Shown: positions 17,705 to 27,310 of the stretch, in pieces
How the letters are laid out: each line of letters starts with the position of its first letter
Numbering within the stretch: position 1 is the stretch's first letter
Assembly (NCBI GenBank): GCA_042140185.1
Contig: CP159477.1
Location: 1,550,001 to 1,614,000, forward strand
Direction of reading: 5' to 3'
DNA: 64,000 bases
DNA from: JANSXG01 sp024743075
Lineage (GTDB): Bacteria > Planctomycetota > Phycisphaerae > Phycisphaerales > UBA1924
Notes under the pieces: generated by a model
What the model was told of the DNA's origin: nothing
What the model saw: the letters and a program-made list of their open reading frames with translations, nothing else
Database searches by the model: none
Program-made: the position numbers and the translations under genes

Positions 17705-18397
17705 CTACACCCCCCGCGTCTGCGGATCCCAGATAAACTTGTGAAGCTGCGTCTGCATGGTGACCGGCAGGCCGTCCTCGAGGATCCACCCCGCCAGGTC
17801 ACGCAGTGCGAGCCCCCGCTGCCCGAGGATCTCCAGCCCAGCCGGTTGCTCGAACACTGCGCTCATCAGAACCGCCCGGGCACGCTCAACTAACGAGTGC
17901 TCCCGGATTGTCTCGCGCGCCCACTCGTAGTCCGCCCGATCGCAGATCACGAATTTCACCTCGTCGTGCGCCCTGAGGCGCTCGATGTTCGCCCAGTCGT
18001 TCCGCTCGACCTCACCCGAACCGGGCGTCTTGATATCCATGATCCGCACAACGCGCGAATCACACTTTCCGTTACCGTCGATATCGCAGGCCCCGCTGGT
18101 CTCGATTGCCACGGTCTTGCCGAGCTCGCACAGCCGGTGCATCAGATCGTGCACACGCGCCTGTAGAAGCGGTTCGCCGCCGGTGACCTCCACGAAGTCG
18201 CAAGGGTGCGAGCAGACCTCCTCAACGATCGAGTCGATCGAGCGGGTCTCGCCCTCCTTGAAGGCGTACTCCGTGTCGCAGAAGGTGCAGCGCAGGTGGC
18301 ACCCGGTGAGGCGCACGAACACGCACGGCTGGCCCGCACGGGTGCTTTCGCCCTGTATCGAGTAGAAAATCTCGTTGATCCGCAGCGTATCCGGCAT
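17705..18397 (-). CDS. queE: 7-carboxy-7-deazaguanine synthase (radical SAM)
   Basis: 230 residues. The radical SAM cluster CHLRCTFC (CxxxCxxC) is near residue 33, followed by CDTEYAFKEG. VEVTGGEPLLQ near 70 is the SAM-binding GGEP motif. QueE makes 7-carboxy-7-deazaguanine from the QueD product, using SAM and Mg. The short N-terminus INEIFYSIQGESTRAGQPCVFVR is characteristic. It is placed directly upstream of queD, so two consecutive steps of 7-deazaguanine synthesis are coupled. Confidence 0.95.
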   Translation of the reverse strand: MPDTLRINEIFYSIQGESTRAGQPCVFVRLTGCHLRCTFCDTEYAFKEGETRSIDSIVEEVCSHPCDFVEVTGGEPLLQARVHDLMHRLCELGKTVAIETSGACDIDGNGKCDSRVVRIMDIKTPGSGEVERNDWANIERLRAHDEVKFVICDRADYEWARETIREHSLVERARAVLMSAVFEQPAGLEILGQRGLALRDLAGWILEDGLPVTMQTQLHKFIWDPQTRGV

Positions 18398-18447
18398 CGA
18401 ATCGGCCAGTATAGCCGCACCTCGATTCCGGCTCGATGTCGGCCACC

Positions 18448-19527
18448 TCAGGAAGACGACGACGCCAGCTTGTTCTGCAGGTGCTCCACTCGGGCCTCCC
18501 CGTTCGGGTGCCCAAGCATTCGAGCCCGCTGGGCGTACTCAACCGCCGCCTCAAGCCGCCCGGCAGCGTCGAGGGCGTCCGCGGTCATCATCACGATCTC
18601 CGCACTGGTCCCGCTGGCCTCCGCGGCCCGCTCGGCAAAGTCCGCAGCCCGATCATGCTGGTCGAGGGCCTGAAGCGTCAGAATCACGTCGCGCAGCACC
18701 GCCGCATTGGTCAGCCGCGTGTACTCGTCGATTCCCGTCAGCGCCGCCAGAGCATCCTCAAGACGTCCCAGGCGTCGGAGCAACCGAGCCTCCGTCACCC
18801 GATAGGCGAACTGGTCCGGGTCGAGCTCCCGAGCCCTGCGGGCGAACTCGACGCCCTTCTCGCTGGCCCCTTCCGCGAGGTCCATTTCCGCGAGCATGCC
18901 GTAGACCTGCGGCTGGGCGTCGTTCTGCTGCAGCGCGATCAGAAGGGTCCCGCGTGCGTCCGGCACCCGCCCGGCCTTGAACTGCATGGCACCGAGAAAC
19001 CGATAAAAACGGGTATCGGGGCGCTCGCTCATCACGATCGCCTTCCGGGCCTCCGCGATCGCATCCTCGGTCAGTCCCGCCTCGTTCGCGTAGTTCGCCG
19101 CGGCGTAACGCAACTCCGGATGGTCCGGCCCCACTTTGTACGCCTTCTGCATCTCCAGATACGCCTCTTCGGGGCGGTTCTGCCACATCCGAAGCTCGGC
19201 GTTGAGTTTCAGAAGGTCCTGGTTGTTCGGAAGCTGACGCAGCGCGCTGCTCAGGATGGTGTCCGCTGCCTCAAAGTTCCCCTCGTCAAAGTACGCCTGC
19301 ACCGCGACCCGGGTCCGCTCAAGGTTCCGCTCGAGTTCGGCACCAGAGAGCTCGAGCGAGTTCTCCGGCTCCGGCTTCTCCGTCGCCAGTTGGATCGCGA
19401 AGTAGCCCATCCCCGCCACGATCGCCACGGCGGGGATCAGCACCAGCAGGGCCTTCGCGACGGTGCCGCGTCGGGCGGATCTGGAGGACGCGAAACTCAC
19501 GGATTCTCGGTCGGTCAGTCGCTGCAT
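18448..19527 (-). CDS. Membrane-anchored TPR-repeat protein
   Basis: 359 residues from the ATG at 19527; the open frame continues upstream, but that part lies over valS. There is a basic N-terminus, then one TM helix (ALLVLIPAVAIVAGMGYFAIQLA, about 25-47), then tandem 34-residue helical repeats to the end. Examples are YFDEGNFEAADTILSSALRQLPN, QFKAGRVPDARGTLLIALQQN and ALDAAGRLEAAVEYAQRARML. TPR domains bind partner proteins; the topology suggests a periplasmic scaffold. The partner is unknown. It is divergent from valS. Confidence 0.8.
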   Translation of the reverse strand: MQRLTDRESVSFASSRSARRGTVAKALLVLIPAVAIVAGMGYFAIQLATEKPEPENSLELSGAELERNLERTRVAVQAYFDEGNFEAADTILSSALRQLPNNQDLLKLNAELRMWQNRPEEAYLEMQKAYKVGPDHPELRYAAANYANEAGLTEDAIAEARKAIVMSERPDTRFYRFLGAMQFKAGRVPDARGTLLIALQQNDAQPQVYGMLAEMDLAEGASEKGVEFARRARELDPDQFAYRVTEARLLRRLGRLEDALAALTGIDEYTRLTNAAVLRDVILTLQALDQHDRAADFAERAAEASGTSAEIVMMTADALDAAGRLEAAVEYAQRARMLGHPNGEARVEHLQNKLASSSS

Positions 19528-19605
19528 ACCCAAGCATATCGGCTCCGATACACTGGGAGCCCCACCCGCAACGAATCCGTCTGAACGCCCTTCGCGGAGC
19601 CCGCT

Positions 19606-22600
19606 TTGTCTTCGACCGCCCCCGCCACTTCCGATCCGATCGCCGAACTCCCACGCAAATATGTGCCTTCGGAGCACGAGCCGGTCGTCCGCGATCGCTG
19701 GGACCGCTCCGGGGCGTTTCACGCGGACCCCAACGCCGTGCTCGCCGGCGAGGGCAAGCCCTACTGCATCCTCATCCCGCCGCCGAACGTGACGGCCCGG
19801 CTTCACCTCGGACACGCGTTGAACAACTCGCTGCAGGACATCCTCGTCCGGGCTCACCGCATGAAGGGCTACCAGACGCTCTGGATGCCCGGCACCGACC
19901 ACGCCGGCATCGCGACCCAGACCGTGGTGGACAAGCGTCTGCAGGCCGAGGGCCAGCCCGCGCTCAAGGACTACAAGCTGCGCGAGGCCGAGGGCGAGCC
20001 GGGCGCGCGACGAGTTCGTGGCCAAGGTGCAGGAGTGGAAAGACGAGTACGAAGCCGTCATCACCGACCAGCTCAAGATGATGGGCTGCTCGTGCGACTG
20101 GGATCGCCAGCGCTTCACGATGGACGACATCTGCGCGAGAGCGGTTCGCGAGGCGTTCTTCCAGCTGTTCAAGGACGGGCTGATCTACCGCGGCAAGCGT
20201 CTCGTGAACTGGGACCCGGTGACCCAGACCGCCCTCTCCGACGACGAAGTCGAGATGCACGAGGTCGACGGCAACTTCTACTACATGCACTACCCGCTCG
20301 TCGATGACAGCGGCGCGTACATCACCGTCGATGCCCTGCGCGATCGCGGCTACCCGGCTGACCACCTTCCGGAGCCGGTCTCGCTCGACGGCACCGACAA
20401 CGTCGCCTGCGTCACCGTCGCGACCACCCGCCCCGAAACCTACTTCGGCGACACCAGCGTCGCGATCAACCCCGCCGACCCGCGTGCCGAATCCCTCCGC
20501 GGGCTCCGGGTCCAGCTGCCCATCGTCGGGCGCATCATCCCGATCGTCGAAGACGACTACGTGGTCATGCCCGACTTCATCACCGGCGAGGACTCCGGCG
20601 ACCCCAAGGCCCAGATGGCCACCGGCTTCCTCAAGGTCACCCCCGCGCACGACCCCAACGACTGGGAGATCGGCCAGCGCCACGGCCTCGAGGTCATCAA
20701 CGTCATGGCTCCCGACGCGTCCATCTCGACGACGCACGGCTGGGAAGACCTGGCGCTGCGCAGGACTTCATCGGTATGCCGCGCGAGGATGCGCGGATCG
20801 AGGTGAAGAAGCGCTTCAAGCAACTCGGCCTGCTCGGCGAGGTGAAGCCCTACCGCCATAGCGTCGGCCACAGTTACCGCTCGCACGCCGCGATCGAGCC
20901 GTACCTGTCGGACCAGTGGTACTGCAAGGTGACCGACGACAAGCTGCGCGGCTACGCGAACCGCGCTCACCCCCGACCAGCGCTCCACCGACACGTGGCC
21001 TGCGCAGTCTGGCACCGGCGGCGACGGTGACCTTCGCTTTTTCCCCGACCGCTACGCGAAGACCTACGAGGGCTGGCACGACAACCTGCGCGACTGGTGC
21101 ATCAGCCGCCAGCTCTGGTGGGGGCATCGGATTCCGGTGTGGACCCGGCAGATTTCGAGCAGGGAACCATCGGATACGACAACGCTCGCAAAGTTCGAAC
21201 AGGAGCCGTTCTGGAGAGACAAAGTTGCAGTGCAGCGCGACGGAGCAACCGAGTATGTCTGCGTCAACGCGTGGAATGACGTGGATGAGGTAATCGAAGA
21301 CCTTGAGAAGGACGGATATACCCAAGACCCCGACGTTCTCGACACCTGGTTTTCCTCAGCCCTTTGGCCGCTCTCCACCCTCGGCTGGCCCGACGCCGAG
21401 CAGTCCGACGACACGCGTGACCTGCTCGACGCGTTCAACCCCACCTCCGTCCTCTGCACCGCGCGCGAGATCATCACCCTCTGGGTCTCGCGCATGGTCA
21501 TGTTCAACCGCTACTTCCTCTCGCCCGACGGCGGCCAGACCCCCGGCCAGCTCCCCTTCTCCGATGTGTTCATCCACGCGATGATCCAGGACGGCGAGGG
21601 ACGCAAGATGAGCAAGTCCCTCGGCAACGGAGTGGACCCGCTCGACATCATCGACTCCCACGGCTCCGACGCCCTGCGCTTCACGCTCGCCAACATGGCG
21701 ACGAACACGCAGGACGTCCGCATGCCCGTGGAACTCGACGAGTCCACCGGCAAGAACACCTCGCCGAAGTTCGACCTCGGGCGCAACTTCGTCACCAAAC
21801 TCTTCAACGCGACCAAGTTCGCGCTGATGAATATCGACGAGGCCACCGCCACCTCGACCGACCCGGTTAACGCCGACGCCCTCTCGGCCACCGACCGCTG
21901 GATGCTCAGCCGCCTGCGCACCACCATCGACCGCTGCGAGGCCGCGCTGGGCAACTACACCTTCAGCGAGTACGCCGCCGCCCTCTACGACATCCTCTGG
22001 CGCGATTACTGCGACTGGTACCTCGAAGCCGTCAAGCCGACCGTCAAGACCAACCCCACGCAGCAGGCCATCCTTGTGACCGCGCTCGACGCGATCGTCC
22101 GCCTGCTCCACCCGGTCTGCCCCTTCGTCACCGAGACGCTGCACCCGCACATCCAGCGGGCGAGCACAAAGTCGGCGAGGTCCCCGGCATCGAGCTCGGC
22201 GAGGCCGAGGAACTGCTCTGCACGACGCCGTGGCCCGACATCGCCGCCGACCTGCGTAACGATCGCGCCGAGACCGCCTTCGAGTTCCTGCGAGGCCTCA
22301 CGGAGTCCGTCCGACAGGTGCGCGCCCAGAACAAGATCGGCTTCAAGACCCCCGTCACGCTCCACGCCCCCGCCGAGGTGCTGAAGCGCATCGACGCGGG
22401 CGCCGGTCTCGTCGAGACGCTCTCCAACTCGACACCCACCACCGACGCCCCCGGCCCCGGCGCGGTCCCGTTCACCTACGAGGCGAAGGAATACTTCGTC
22501 TCCGGCTTCACGGACGGATCCGGCGTCAATGCCGAGTCCGCCAAGGCCCAGCTCGAAGAGTCCAAGGCGAAACTGAGCAAGGACATCGCTGCGCTGGAAG

Positions 22601-22728
22601 GCCGACTGGCCAACAAGGGCTACACCGACAAGGCCCCCGCCCACCTCGTCGAAGAAACGCGCAACCAACTCGAGCAGAAAAAGACCGAACTCGCCGCCGT
22701 CACCAAGCGACTGGACGAACTCGGATGA
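19606..22728 (+). CDS. valS: Valyl-tRNA synthetase with four frame breaks
   Basis: It charges tRNA-Val. It starts at a TTG (19606) with GGAG 8-9 bases upstream. Class I motifs are present: PPPNVTARLHLGHALNN (HIGH) and GRKMSKSLGNGVDP (KMSKS). The editing domain (TTRPETYFGDTSVAINP), the catalytic WDPVTQTALSDDEVE and a C-terminal coiled-coil arm (LAAVTKRLDELG) are also intact. The reading frame shifts near 20003, 20759, 20963 and 22158. Restoring 2, 1, 2 and 1 bases in GCGC/GGG runs gives about 1,042 residues with no missing block. As the gene is essential, consensus errors are likely. Its stop overlaps the next ATG (ATGA). Confidence 0.93.
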
Positions 22729-23777
22729 TGCGCTTCCGAACCCGGTTCCTGCTGCTCACCGCCGCATTGCTCGCCCTCGGCGCCTGCTCTGGCCCGTCAG
22801 GAAGCGGTACCCGTGCGGTCGAGCGCGAAGTGTCGCTGGGCGCGGTCTCCGTTGCCGACGGCGTGCTCGCGCGCGAGCCGTGGAGCTTCGGTGATGCCCC
22901 CGGCGAAGTCATCCGCACGCGTCACTACCGCGTTTACACCACCGAGACCAACGGCATCCTCGTGGACCGGCTCAGTTCTTTCACCGAGTACGCCCTCGCG
23001 CACTACCGCTCGGCCATCGTCACGCTCCCCGAGCCGCCCCAGCGCCTCGACACCTACCTGATGGATACGCGGGCCCAGTACGAGGGCATCACCCGTCGTC
23101 TGCTCCCGGACCAGGCCGACACCATCCTCCAGATCATGCGCGGCGGATTCGCCTCTCGCGGCATCGGCGTCTACTTCGACATCGGCCTCTACGACACGCT
23201 CGCCATCGCCGCCCACGAGGGCTGGCACCAGTACGTGCAGCGGACATTCGCCAACCCCTTGCCCGTCTACCTCGACGAGGGGCTTGCGACCTACATGGAG
23301 GGGCACTCCTGGATCACCGGCCCGCGCGTCTCGACACCGCTGTTCCGCCCGTGGGGCAATATCGAGCGTTTCGATCAACTCCGCGACGCGGTCATCAGCG
23401 GGCGCACCGTCTCGCTCGAGGTCCTCACGAACAACCGGCCCCAGGAACTCGTCGAGACGGTCGGCAACGGCGCGCTCGACTACTACGCGCAGGCCTGGGC
23501 CCTCGCCCACTTCCTCAATTCCCCCCAGCACCGCGCCGGCCTCGGCCTGCTTCTACAGGAAGCCGCCAGCGGCCAGATGCGTTCGCGCCTGACCGACCGC
23601 TACGGCCGGCGCGAGGCGCTCGCGCTGCTCGGACGGCGCATCGGTTCCGAATTGCTTGAGCTTTACTTCCTTGAAGACCTCGATGAACTCGATCGCCAGT
23701 ACCAGCAGTTCATGGTCGATCTCACCGCCATCGGCTCGCGCGACGCCATCGCCGCGGGGCGCTCGCCGTTCGAGTAA
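22725..23777 (+). CDS. Lipoprotein with gluzincin-like HExxH metallopeptidase motif
   Basis: 350 residues with a lipoprotein signal (LLLTAALLALGAC, Cys 20). The mature domain carries AAHEGWHQYVQ (HExxH) near residue 165 and, 20 residues on, YLDEGLATYMEG. The Glu there fits the third zinc ligand of gluzincins (peptidase MA / DUF1570-like). The N-terminal part resembles a beta-rich pre-domain (HYRVYTTETNGILVDRL). It probably cleaves peptides or cell-wall protein at the membrane. The ATG overlaps the valS TGA by 4 bases, so it is translated from the valS message. Confidence 0.72.
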   Translation: MMRFRTRFLLLTAALLALGACSGPSGSGTRAVEREVSLGAVSVADGVLAREPWSFGDAPGEVIRTRHYRVYTTETNGILVDRLSSFTEYALAHYRSAIVTLPEPPQRLDTYLMDTRAQYEGITRRLLPDQADTILQIMRGGFASRGIGVYFDIGLYDTLAIAAHEGWHQYVQRTFANPLPVYLDEGLATYMEGHSWITGPRVSTPLFRPWGNIERFDQLRDAVISGRTVSLEVLTNNRPQELVETVGNGALDYYAQAWALAHFLNSPQHRAGLGLLLQEAASGQMRSRLTDRYGRREALALLGRRIGSELLELYFLEDLDELDRQYQQFMVDLTAIGSRDAIAAGRSPFE

Positions 23778-23783
23778 GCGGCC

Positions 23784-25010
23784 TCAGAACAGCCCGATGA
23801 TCTCGCCACCCACCACCAGCGCCATGACCGGCCCCGCGGTGTAGCCCAGCCCGATCATGCCCTCGTGCTTGCCGCCGCTCTCGACCGCCGCGGGCCCCGC
23901 CTCCATCGCGTAGTACAGCGCCGCGGCGTACACCGCACCGATCCCCGCTCCCAGCAGACACAGACCGGCGCCCATCGCCCAGAGCCCCGGCCCGTCGCCC
24001 GACTGACTGGCGATCACCGGTGACACAGAGCAAACCGCGAAGCCCGCCAGCATCAGCCCGCAGGCCCACCAGAACGTCCGCCAGCGCCCGTGCCAGCCGT
24101 GCCAGCGCTCCATCAGGATGAACATGCCCAGACGCGACGCCATCCAGATCGAGGCGAACGGTGTCTTCTGCTTCTCGCTGAGCCCCATGCCCTCCAGGAG
24201 GTGAGGGAGCAGCGGCGTCAGCGCCGCGTGCAGCGCGTAACTGCACAGTAGCGAGACCCGGAACACGCGCAGCAACCGGATCGCCCGATCCGGATCGATC
24301 TCGTGCTCGCTCGCGTCCTCCTCCACGTGCGGCGCGGGCTCGCGCGGGAACCACGCCAGCAGCACCGCCGTCGCAAACATCGCCACACCGAGCAGCCCGA
24401 GGATCAGCCGCGGCTGGTTCTCCATGAACACCGCCATGCCCCACATCGCCACCACGATCGCCGACGCCCAAACGATGTTGAAACGCCCCGTGATCGAGCG
24501 CATCGCCCGCCCGCGCCGTCCGCCCGACAGGTACGCCTCGACCAGAGGCCACATCAGCCCCTGCAGCGTGATGAACACGCCCGCGAACACCCAGATCGCC
24601 CAGACGTCGGGCGTGGACGCGGGGATCATCGCCGCTGCGCCCATGCCCGTGCATACCAGCGCGAGCACGGCGCACCGCGACAGCCCCGGCCTCGCGTCGA
24701 TCAGCCGCGTCACAACCGGTCCGGCGACCAGCGCCGAGATCGCGTAGACCAGCCCGAGCCCGGCCCCAAGAATGAGATTGCTCCGCTCGTCGAAGCCGTA
24801 GGCCACCTCGGTGATGAAGAACACACCGCTCCAGCCCACCGCCGTGCCGATGCTCCCCAGCCACGTGACGGCGAGCACCGCCCACGCGGGCGCGACCGCC
24901 GATGTCGATCCGGATGTCCGAGTCGTCGAACCCAAGCCGATGCTCCCGCGTACAGCGTGCGATCGGGCAAGATACCGCCGGATACGCCTCCGAGCGTTGC
25001 GGGGGGCCAT
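23784..25010 (-). CDS. Major facilitator superfamily transporter
   Basis: 408 residues from the ATG at 25010; the earlier in-frame start would lie inside the tRNA gene. It has 10-12 hydrophobic segments, a basic N-terminus, and a central cytosolic loop rich in Glu/Asp (PHVEEDASEHEIDPDRAIR, about 245). GGRRGRAMRSITGRFNIVW resembles the MFS loop 4-5 region and IWMASRLGMFILMERWHGW the second half. The substrate is unknown. It runs convergently with the metallopeptidase gene (6 bases between stops), with no clear terminator. Confidence 0.78.
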   Translation of the reverse strand: MAPRNARRRIRRYLARSHAVRGSIGLGSTTRTSGSTSAVAPAWAVLAVTWLGSIGTAVGWSGVFFITEVAYGFDERSNLILGAGLGLVYAISALVAGPVVTRLIDARPGLSRCAVLALVCTGMGAAAMIPASTPDVWAIWVFAGVFITLQGLMWPLVEAYLSGGRRGRAMRSITGRFNIVWASAIVVAMWGMAVFMENQPRLILGLLGVAMFATAVLLAWFPREPAPHVEEDASEHEIDPDRAIRLLRVFRVSLLCSYALHAALTPLLPHLLEGMGLSEKQKTPFASIWMASRLGMFILMERWHGWHGRWRTFWWACGLMLAGFAVCSVSPVIASQSGDGPGLWAMGAGLCLLGAGIGAVYAAALYYAMEAGPAAVESGGKHEGMIGLGYTAGPVMALVVGGEIIGLF

Positions 25011-25037
25011 CCGAAGGCGTATCCTTGCAGGACAGAC

Positions 25038-25111
25038 GCGCCCGTAGCTCAATTGGATAGAGCGCTGCCCTCCGAAGGCAGAGGTTGCAGGTTCGACCCC
25101 CGCCGGGCGTA
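25038..25111 (+). tRNA. tRNA-Arg (CCG)
   Basis: 74 nt. The acceptor GCGCCCG pairs with CGGGCGT (one G:U) and the discriminator is A. The anticodon stem CTGCC/GGCAG holds loop CTCCGAA, giving anticodon CCG at 25072-25074. The T-stem GCAGG/CCCGC contains one A:C mismatch, unusual in a functional tRNA and possibly a base error. CCA is not encoded. Confidence 0.92.
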
Positions 25112-25121
25112 TTGACGAAAC

Positions 25122-25160
25122 AAAAGCGACCCCACCGAATGGTGGGGTCGCGTCGGTTTT
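25122..25160. terminator. Strong bidirectional terminator after tRNA-Arg
   Basis: GCGACCCCACC (25126-25136), loop GAAT, GGTGGGGTCGC (25141-25151): an 11-bp perfect stem. AAAA precedes it (terminating the minus-strand lipoprotein gene) and GTCGGTTTT follows (for the tRNA). Confidence 0.88.
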
Positions 25161-25175
25161 GGGGTGATGATTGAA

Positions 25176-25934
25176 TCAGCGGATCTCGCCGCGGCCTTTT
25201 GCTTCCGCGATCTCTTCATCCGTCAGCAAGTAGTACTCGCGGTACTTGACCATCCACGGTGCCTCGCGAAACAACCCACTGATCGCACTTCCTCCATTGC
25301 CACCTCCCCGACCGCCGGGCCCACCGATGGCGTTACCAAGTCCCGTCACGTAGTCACCAGCGTCGTCATAGGGACCGATGATCTGGGCGTACACCTCAAG
25401 CCTTCCGCCCGTGCCGCCTCGCCCGTTGTCATCCGGTAATAGCCGGTTCGCATACCGCTGGTCCTTGGGGACCCCACCGCCTCCTCGGGGCGCGATGAGC
25501 GGTTGGTTCAATGTAAGCACCGGTGTGCGAATGATCAGCGTACCCCCATCACCACCGTTCGCTCCAGGGTAGTCGCCGTCCGCACCGGGGAACCCGTGTA
25601 CTTCGCCCCGAATGACGATGCCGGTGACGCTTGACAGAGTCATCGACGGCCCGTCTGCGCGATTGGTATCTGGGGCCAGTCCTCGGATCACTCCATCTAC
25701 AGTGATCGCACCGTAGACCCGGAACTCCACTGCCTCGGAAAAGATCCATTCTTCGTTCGCCGGAACGTGAATTGCCTCAATCGACTCGATCACCCCGCCC
25801 GCTTTCTCGATGACAATTCGTGAAGGGATGAACTCCTGAGCGCGGATGCCCGCGGACAGCGAATCGCCAGAATTCACGCAGCCACAAAGAAGCAATCCAC
25901 AGAGGATCGCACAACAGGAAACAACTCGGTTCAT
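25176..25934 (-). CDS. Glycine-rich lipoprotein of unknown function
   Basis: 252 residues from the ATG at 25934, chosen because GGAGGAG lies 6 bases upstream. The lipobox is LLLCGC (Cys near 19). The mature protein is Gly- and Asn-rich with short beta-like repeats (GEVHGFPGADGDYPGANGGDGGTLIIRT; NAIGGPGGRGGGNGGSA). These resemble the glycine-rich turns of right-handed beta-helix or collagen-like surface proteins. The end is charged (LTDEEIAEAKGRGEIR). No enzyme motif is visible. Confidence 0.6.
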   Translation of the reverse strand: MNRVVSCCAILCGLLLCGCVNSGDSLSAGIRAQEFIPSRIVIEKAGGVIESIEAIHVPANEEWIFSEAVEFRVYGAITVDGVIRGLAPDTNRADGPSMTLSSVTGIVIRGEVHGFPGADGDYPGANGGDGGTLIIRTPVLTLNQPLIAPRGGGGVPKDQRYANRLLPDDNGRGGTGGRLEVYAQIIGPYDDAGDYVTGLGNAIGGPGGRGGGNGGSAISGLFREAPWMVKYREYYLLTDEEIAEAKGRGEIR

Positions 25935-26000
25935 CGGATTCTCCTCCGCTGGTCGACATGACCGGGAGACGCACGATACCACGCGACTCGGAGTCGGCCC

Positions 26001-26938
26001 TCAGGAATCTTGAAACCGCGTCCCCGCGTCTCGGCGTCGATCCACGTCCAGCCTGAGCACATCAGGACGCGCATAGTGCCCGGACGGGTCGAAGTTCTGG
26101 CGCTCGCGGCGGACCACTTCGGGATCGAGTTCCGCGACGATCAGGCGTTCCTCGCCCATCACCGGCTCGACCAGCCACGACCCGTCCGGCGCGGCGATGC
26201 ACGAGCCGCCGTCGTAGACCGTCTCGCCGGGCTCGACCATCCGGTCGCGGAGGGGCACCCCGGCCGGGATGTCCTGCTCGCGGATGATCGACGAAGCCGA
26301 AACCACGAAGCTGCGCCCCTCCAGCGCCGCGAAGCGCGTGATATCGCGCGTCAGACGCTCGCAGCCGGGCCAGAGCGCGATGTGCAGGTCCTCGCCCTGC
26401 CCGTGCAGCGCGGTGCGTGCCAAGGGCATCCAGTTCTCCCAGCAGTTCAGCGCCCCACCGTGAACGGCCCGACCGGGTGCACGCGCAGGCCGTGCCCGTC
26501 GCCGATGCCCCAGGACAGCCGCTCCTCGTAGGTCGGCATCAGCTTGCGGTGCACCGACCCGATCGCGCCGTCCGCGCCGATGAACACCGCCGAGCAGTAG
26601 ATCGTGTGCCCGCCGCGGTCGCTGCCGAGTTCGGCGACGCCCAGCACCGTCGCGATGCCGCGCTGGGCGCACAGCGTGCAGACCGCATCGAGATGGCCGC
26701 GCCGGATGTCCACCGCCTCGCGCAAGTAGAGCGCGTGCAGCGTCTTCTGGTCGACATCATCGAACCTCGCCCCGCCCGTGCGGCTGAGCCACAGCGGGTA
26801 GGCCGGCACCAGCGTCTCGCCGAACGCCACCAGCGATGCACCGGCATTGGCCGCTTCGCTGATCGTCTGCTTCACCTTCTCGACCGTCCTCGCGCGATCG
26901 AGGAAAACCGGGCTAATCTGCCCGATGGCGACCCGCAT
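26001..26938 (-). CDS. Nitrilase (carbon-nitrogen hydrolase), frameshifted before the catalytic Cys
   Basis: Hydrolyses nitriles to acids and ammonia if it acts as family members do. It starts at the ATG at 26938 (RVAIGQISPVFLDRARTV); a GTG at 26968 overlaps the upstream stop. The catalytic triad is present: Glu in GETLVPAYP, Lys in HRKLMPTYEERL, Cys in GALNCWENWMPL. The frame breaks between Lys and Cys at the plus-strand CCCC 26453-26456. Restoring one G on the coding strand gives TVGALNCWENW and 312 residues, the normal length. HRKLMPTYEERLSWGIGDG favours a true nitrilase over an amidase. It lies downstream of the FmdB-like gene. Confidence 0.85.
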
Positions 26939-26960
26939 CGGCCCAGACTCGACCCGGCTC

Positions 26961-27266
26961 TTACTCACCAAGCTGGTCCCTGCCCGGCAGCGAACTCGGC
27001 CCGGACCCGACGACTTTCTCGTAGCCGTTGCCGCCCTTCACGTACTTCGTGAAGCCCATCTTTTCCAGACTGGAATCGCTGGTGAGTCGCTTATCGCGCG
27101 CGGTCGAGTGCTGGCCCCCGATCATCGGGGCCTGGATGATCCGCTGCACCGGCTCGCCGGTCTCGGGGTGCTCGGTCAGCGCCTTGTCCTTCATGGACTG
27201 CACCACCTCGAACACCTCGCCCTCCGAGCCGTCTTCCGTGATCACCTGGTAGACATACACCGGCAT
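26961..27266 (-). CDS. FmdB-like small protein lacking the zinc-ribbon cysteines
   Basis: 101 residues. MPVYVYQV, FEVVQSMKDKALTEHPETGEPVQRII and the later GGxGxE-like tail follow the FmdB-family template. In that family the YxCxxCG and CPxCG pairs bind zinc. Here all four cysteine positions are replaced (YVYQVITEDG; TEHPETGEPV), so it cannot form the usual zinc ribbon. FmdB proteins are putative regulators of unknown mechanism. It lies 44 bases after ftsY on the same strand. Confidence 0.65.
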   Translation of the reverse strand: MPVYVYQVITEDGSEGEVFEVVQSMKDKALTEHPETGEPVQRIIQAPMIGGQHSTARDKRLTSDSSLEKMGFTKYVKGGNGYEKVVGSGPSSLPGRDQLGE

Positions 27267-27310
27267 GCTTCGCCCTTCCTGTCTTTGGTCTCGCTACCGA
27301 GCCAACTTCG

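Noticed and set aside
19606..22728. Programmed ribosomal frameshifting as the cause of the valS breaks
   Set aside because: Four breaks without slippery heptamers or downstream structures, and similar breaks in unrelated genes, favour a technical cause.
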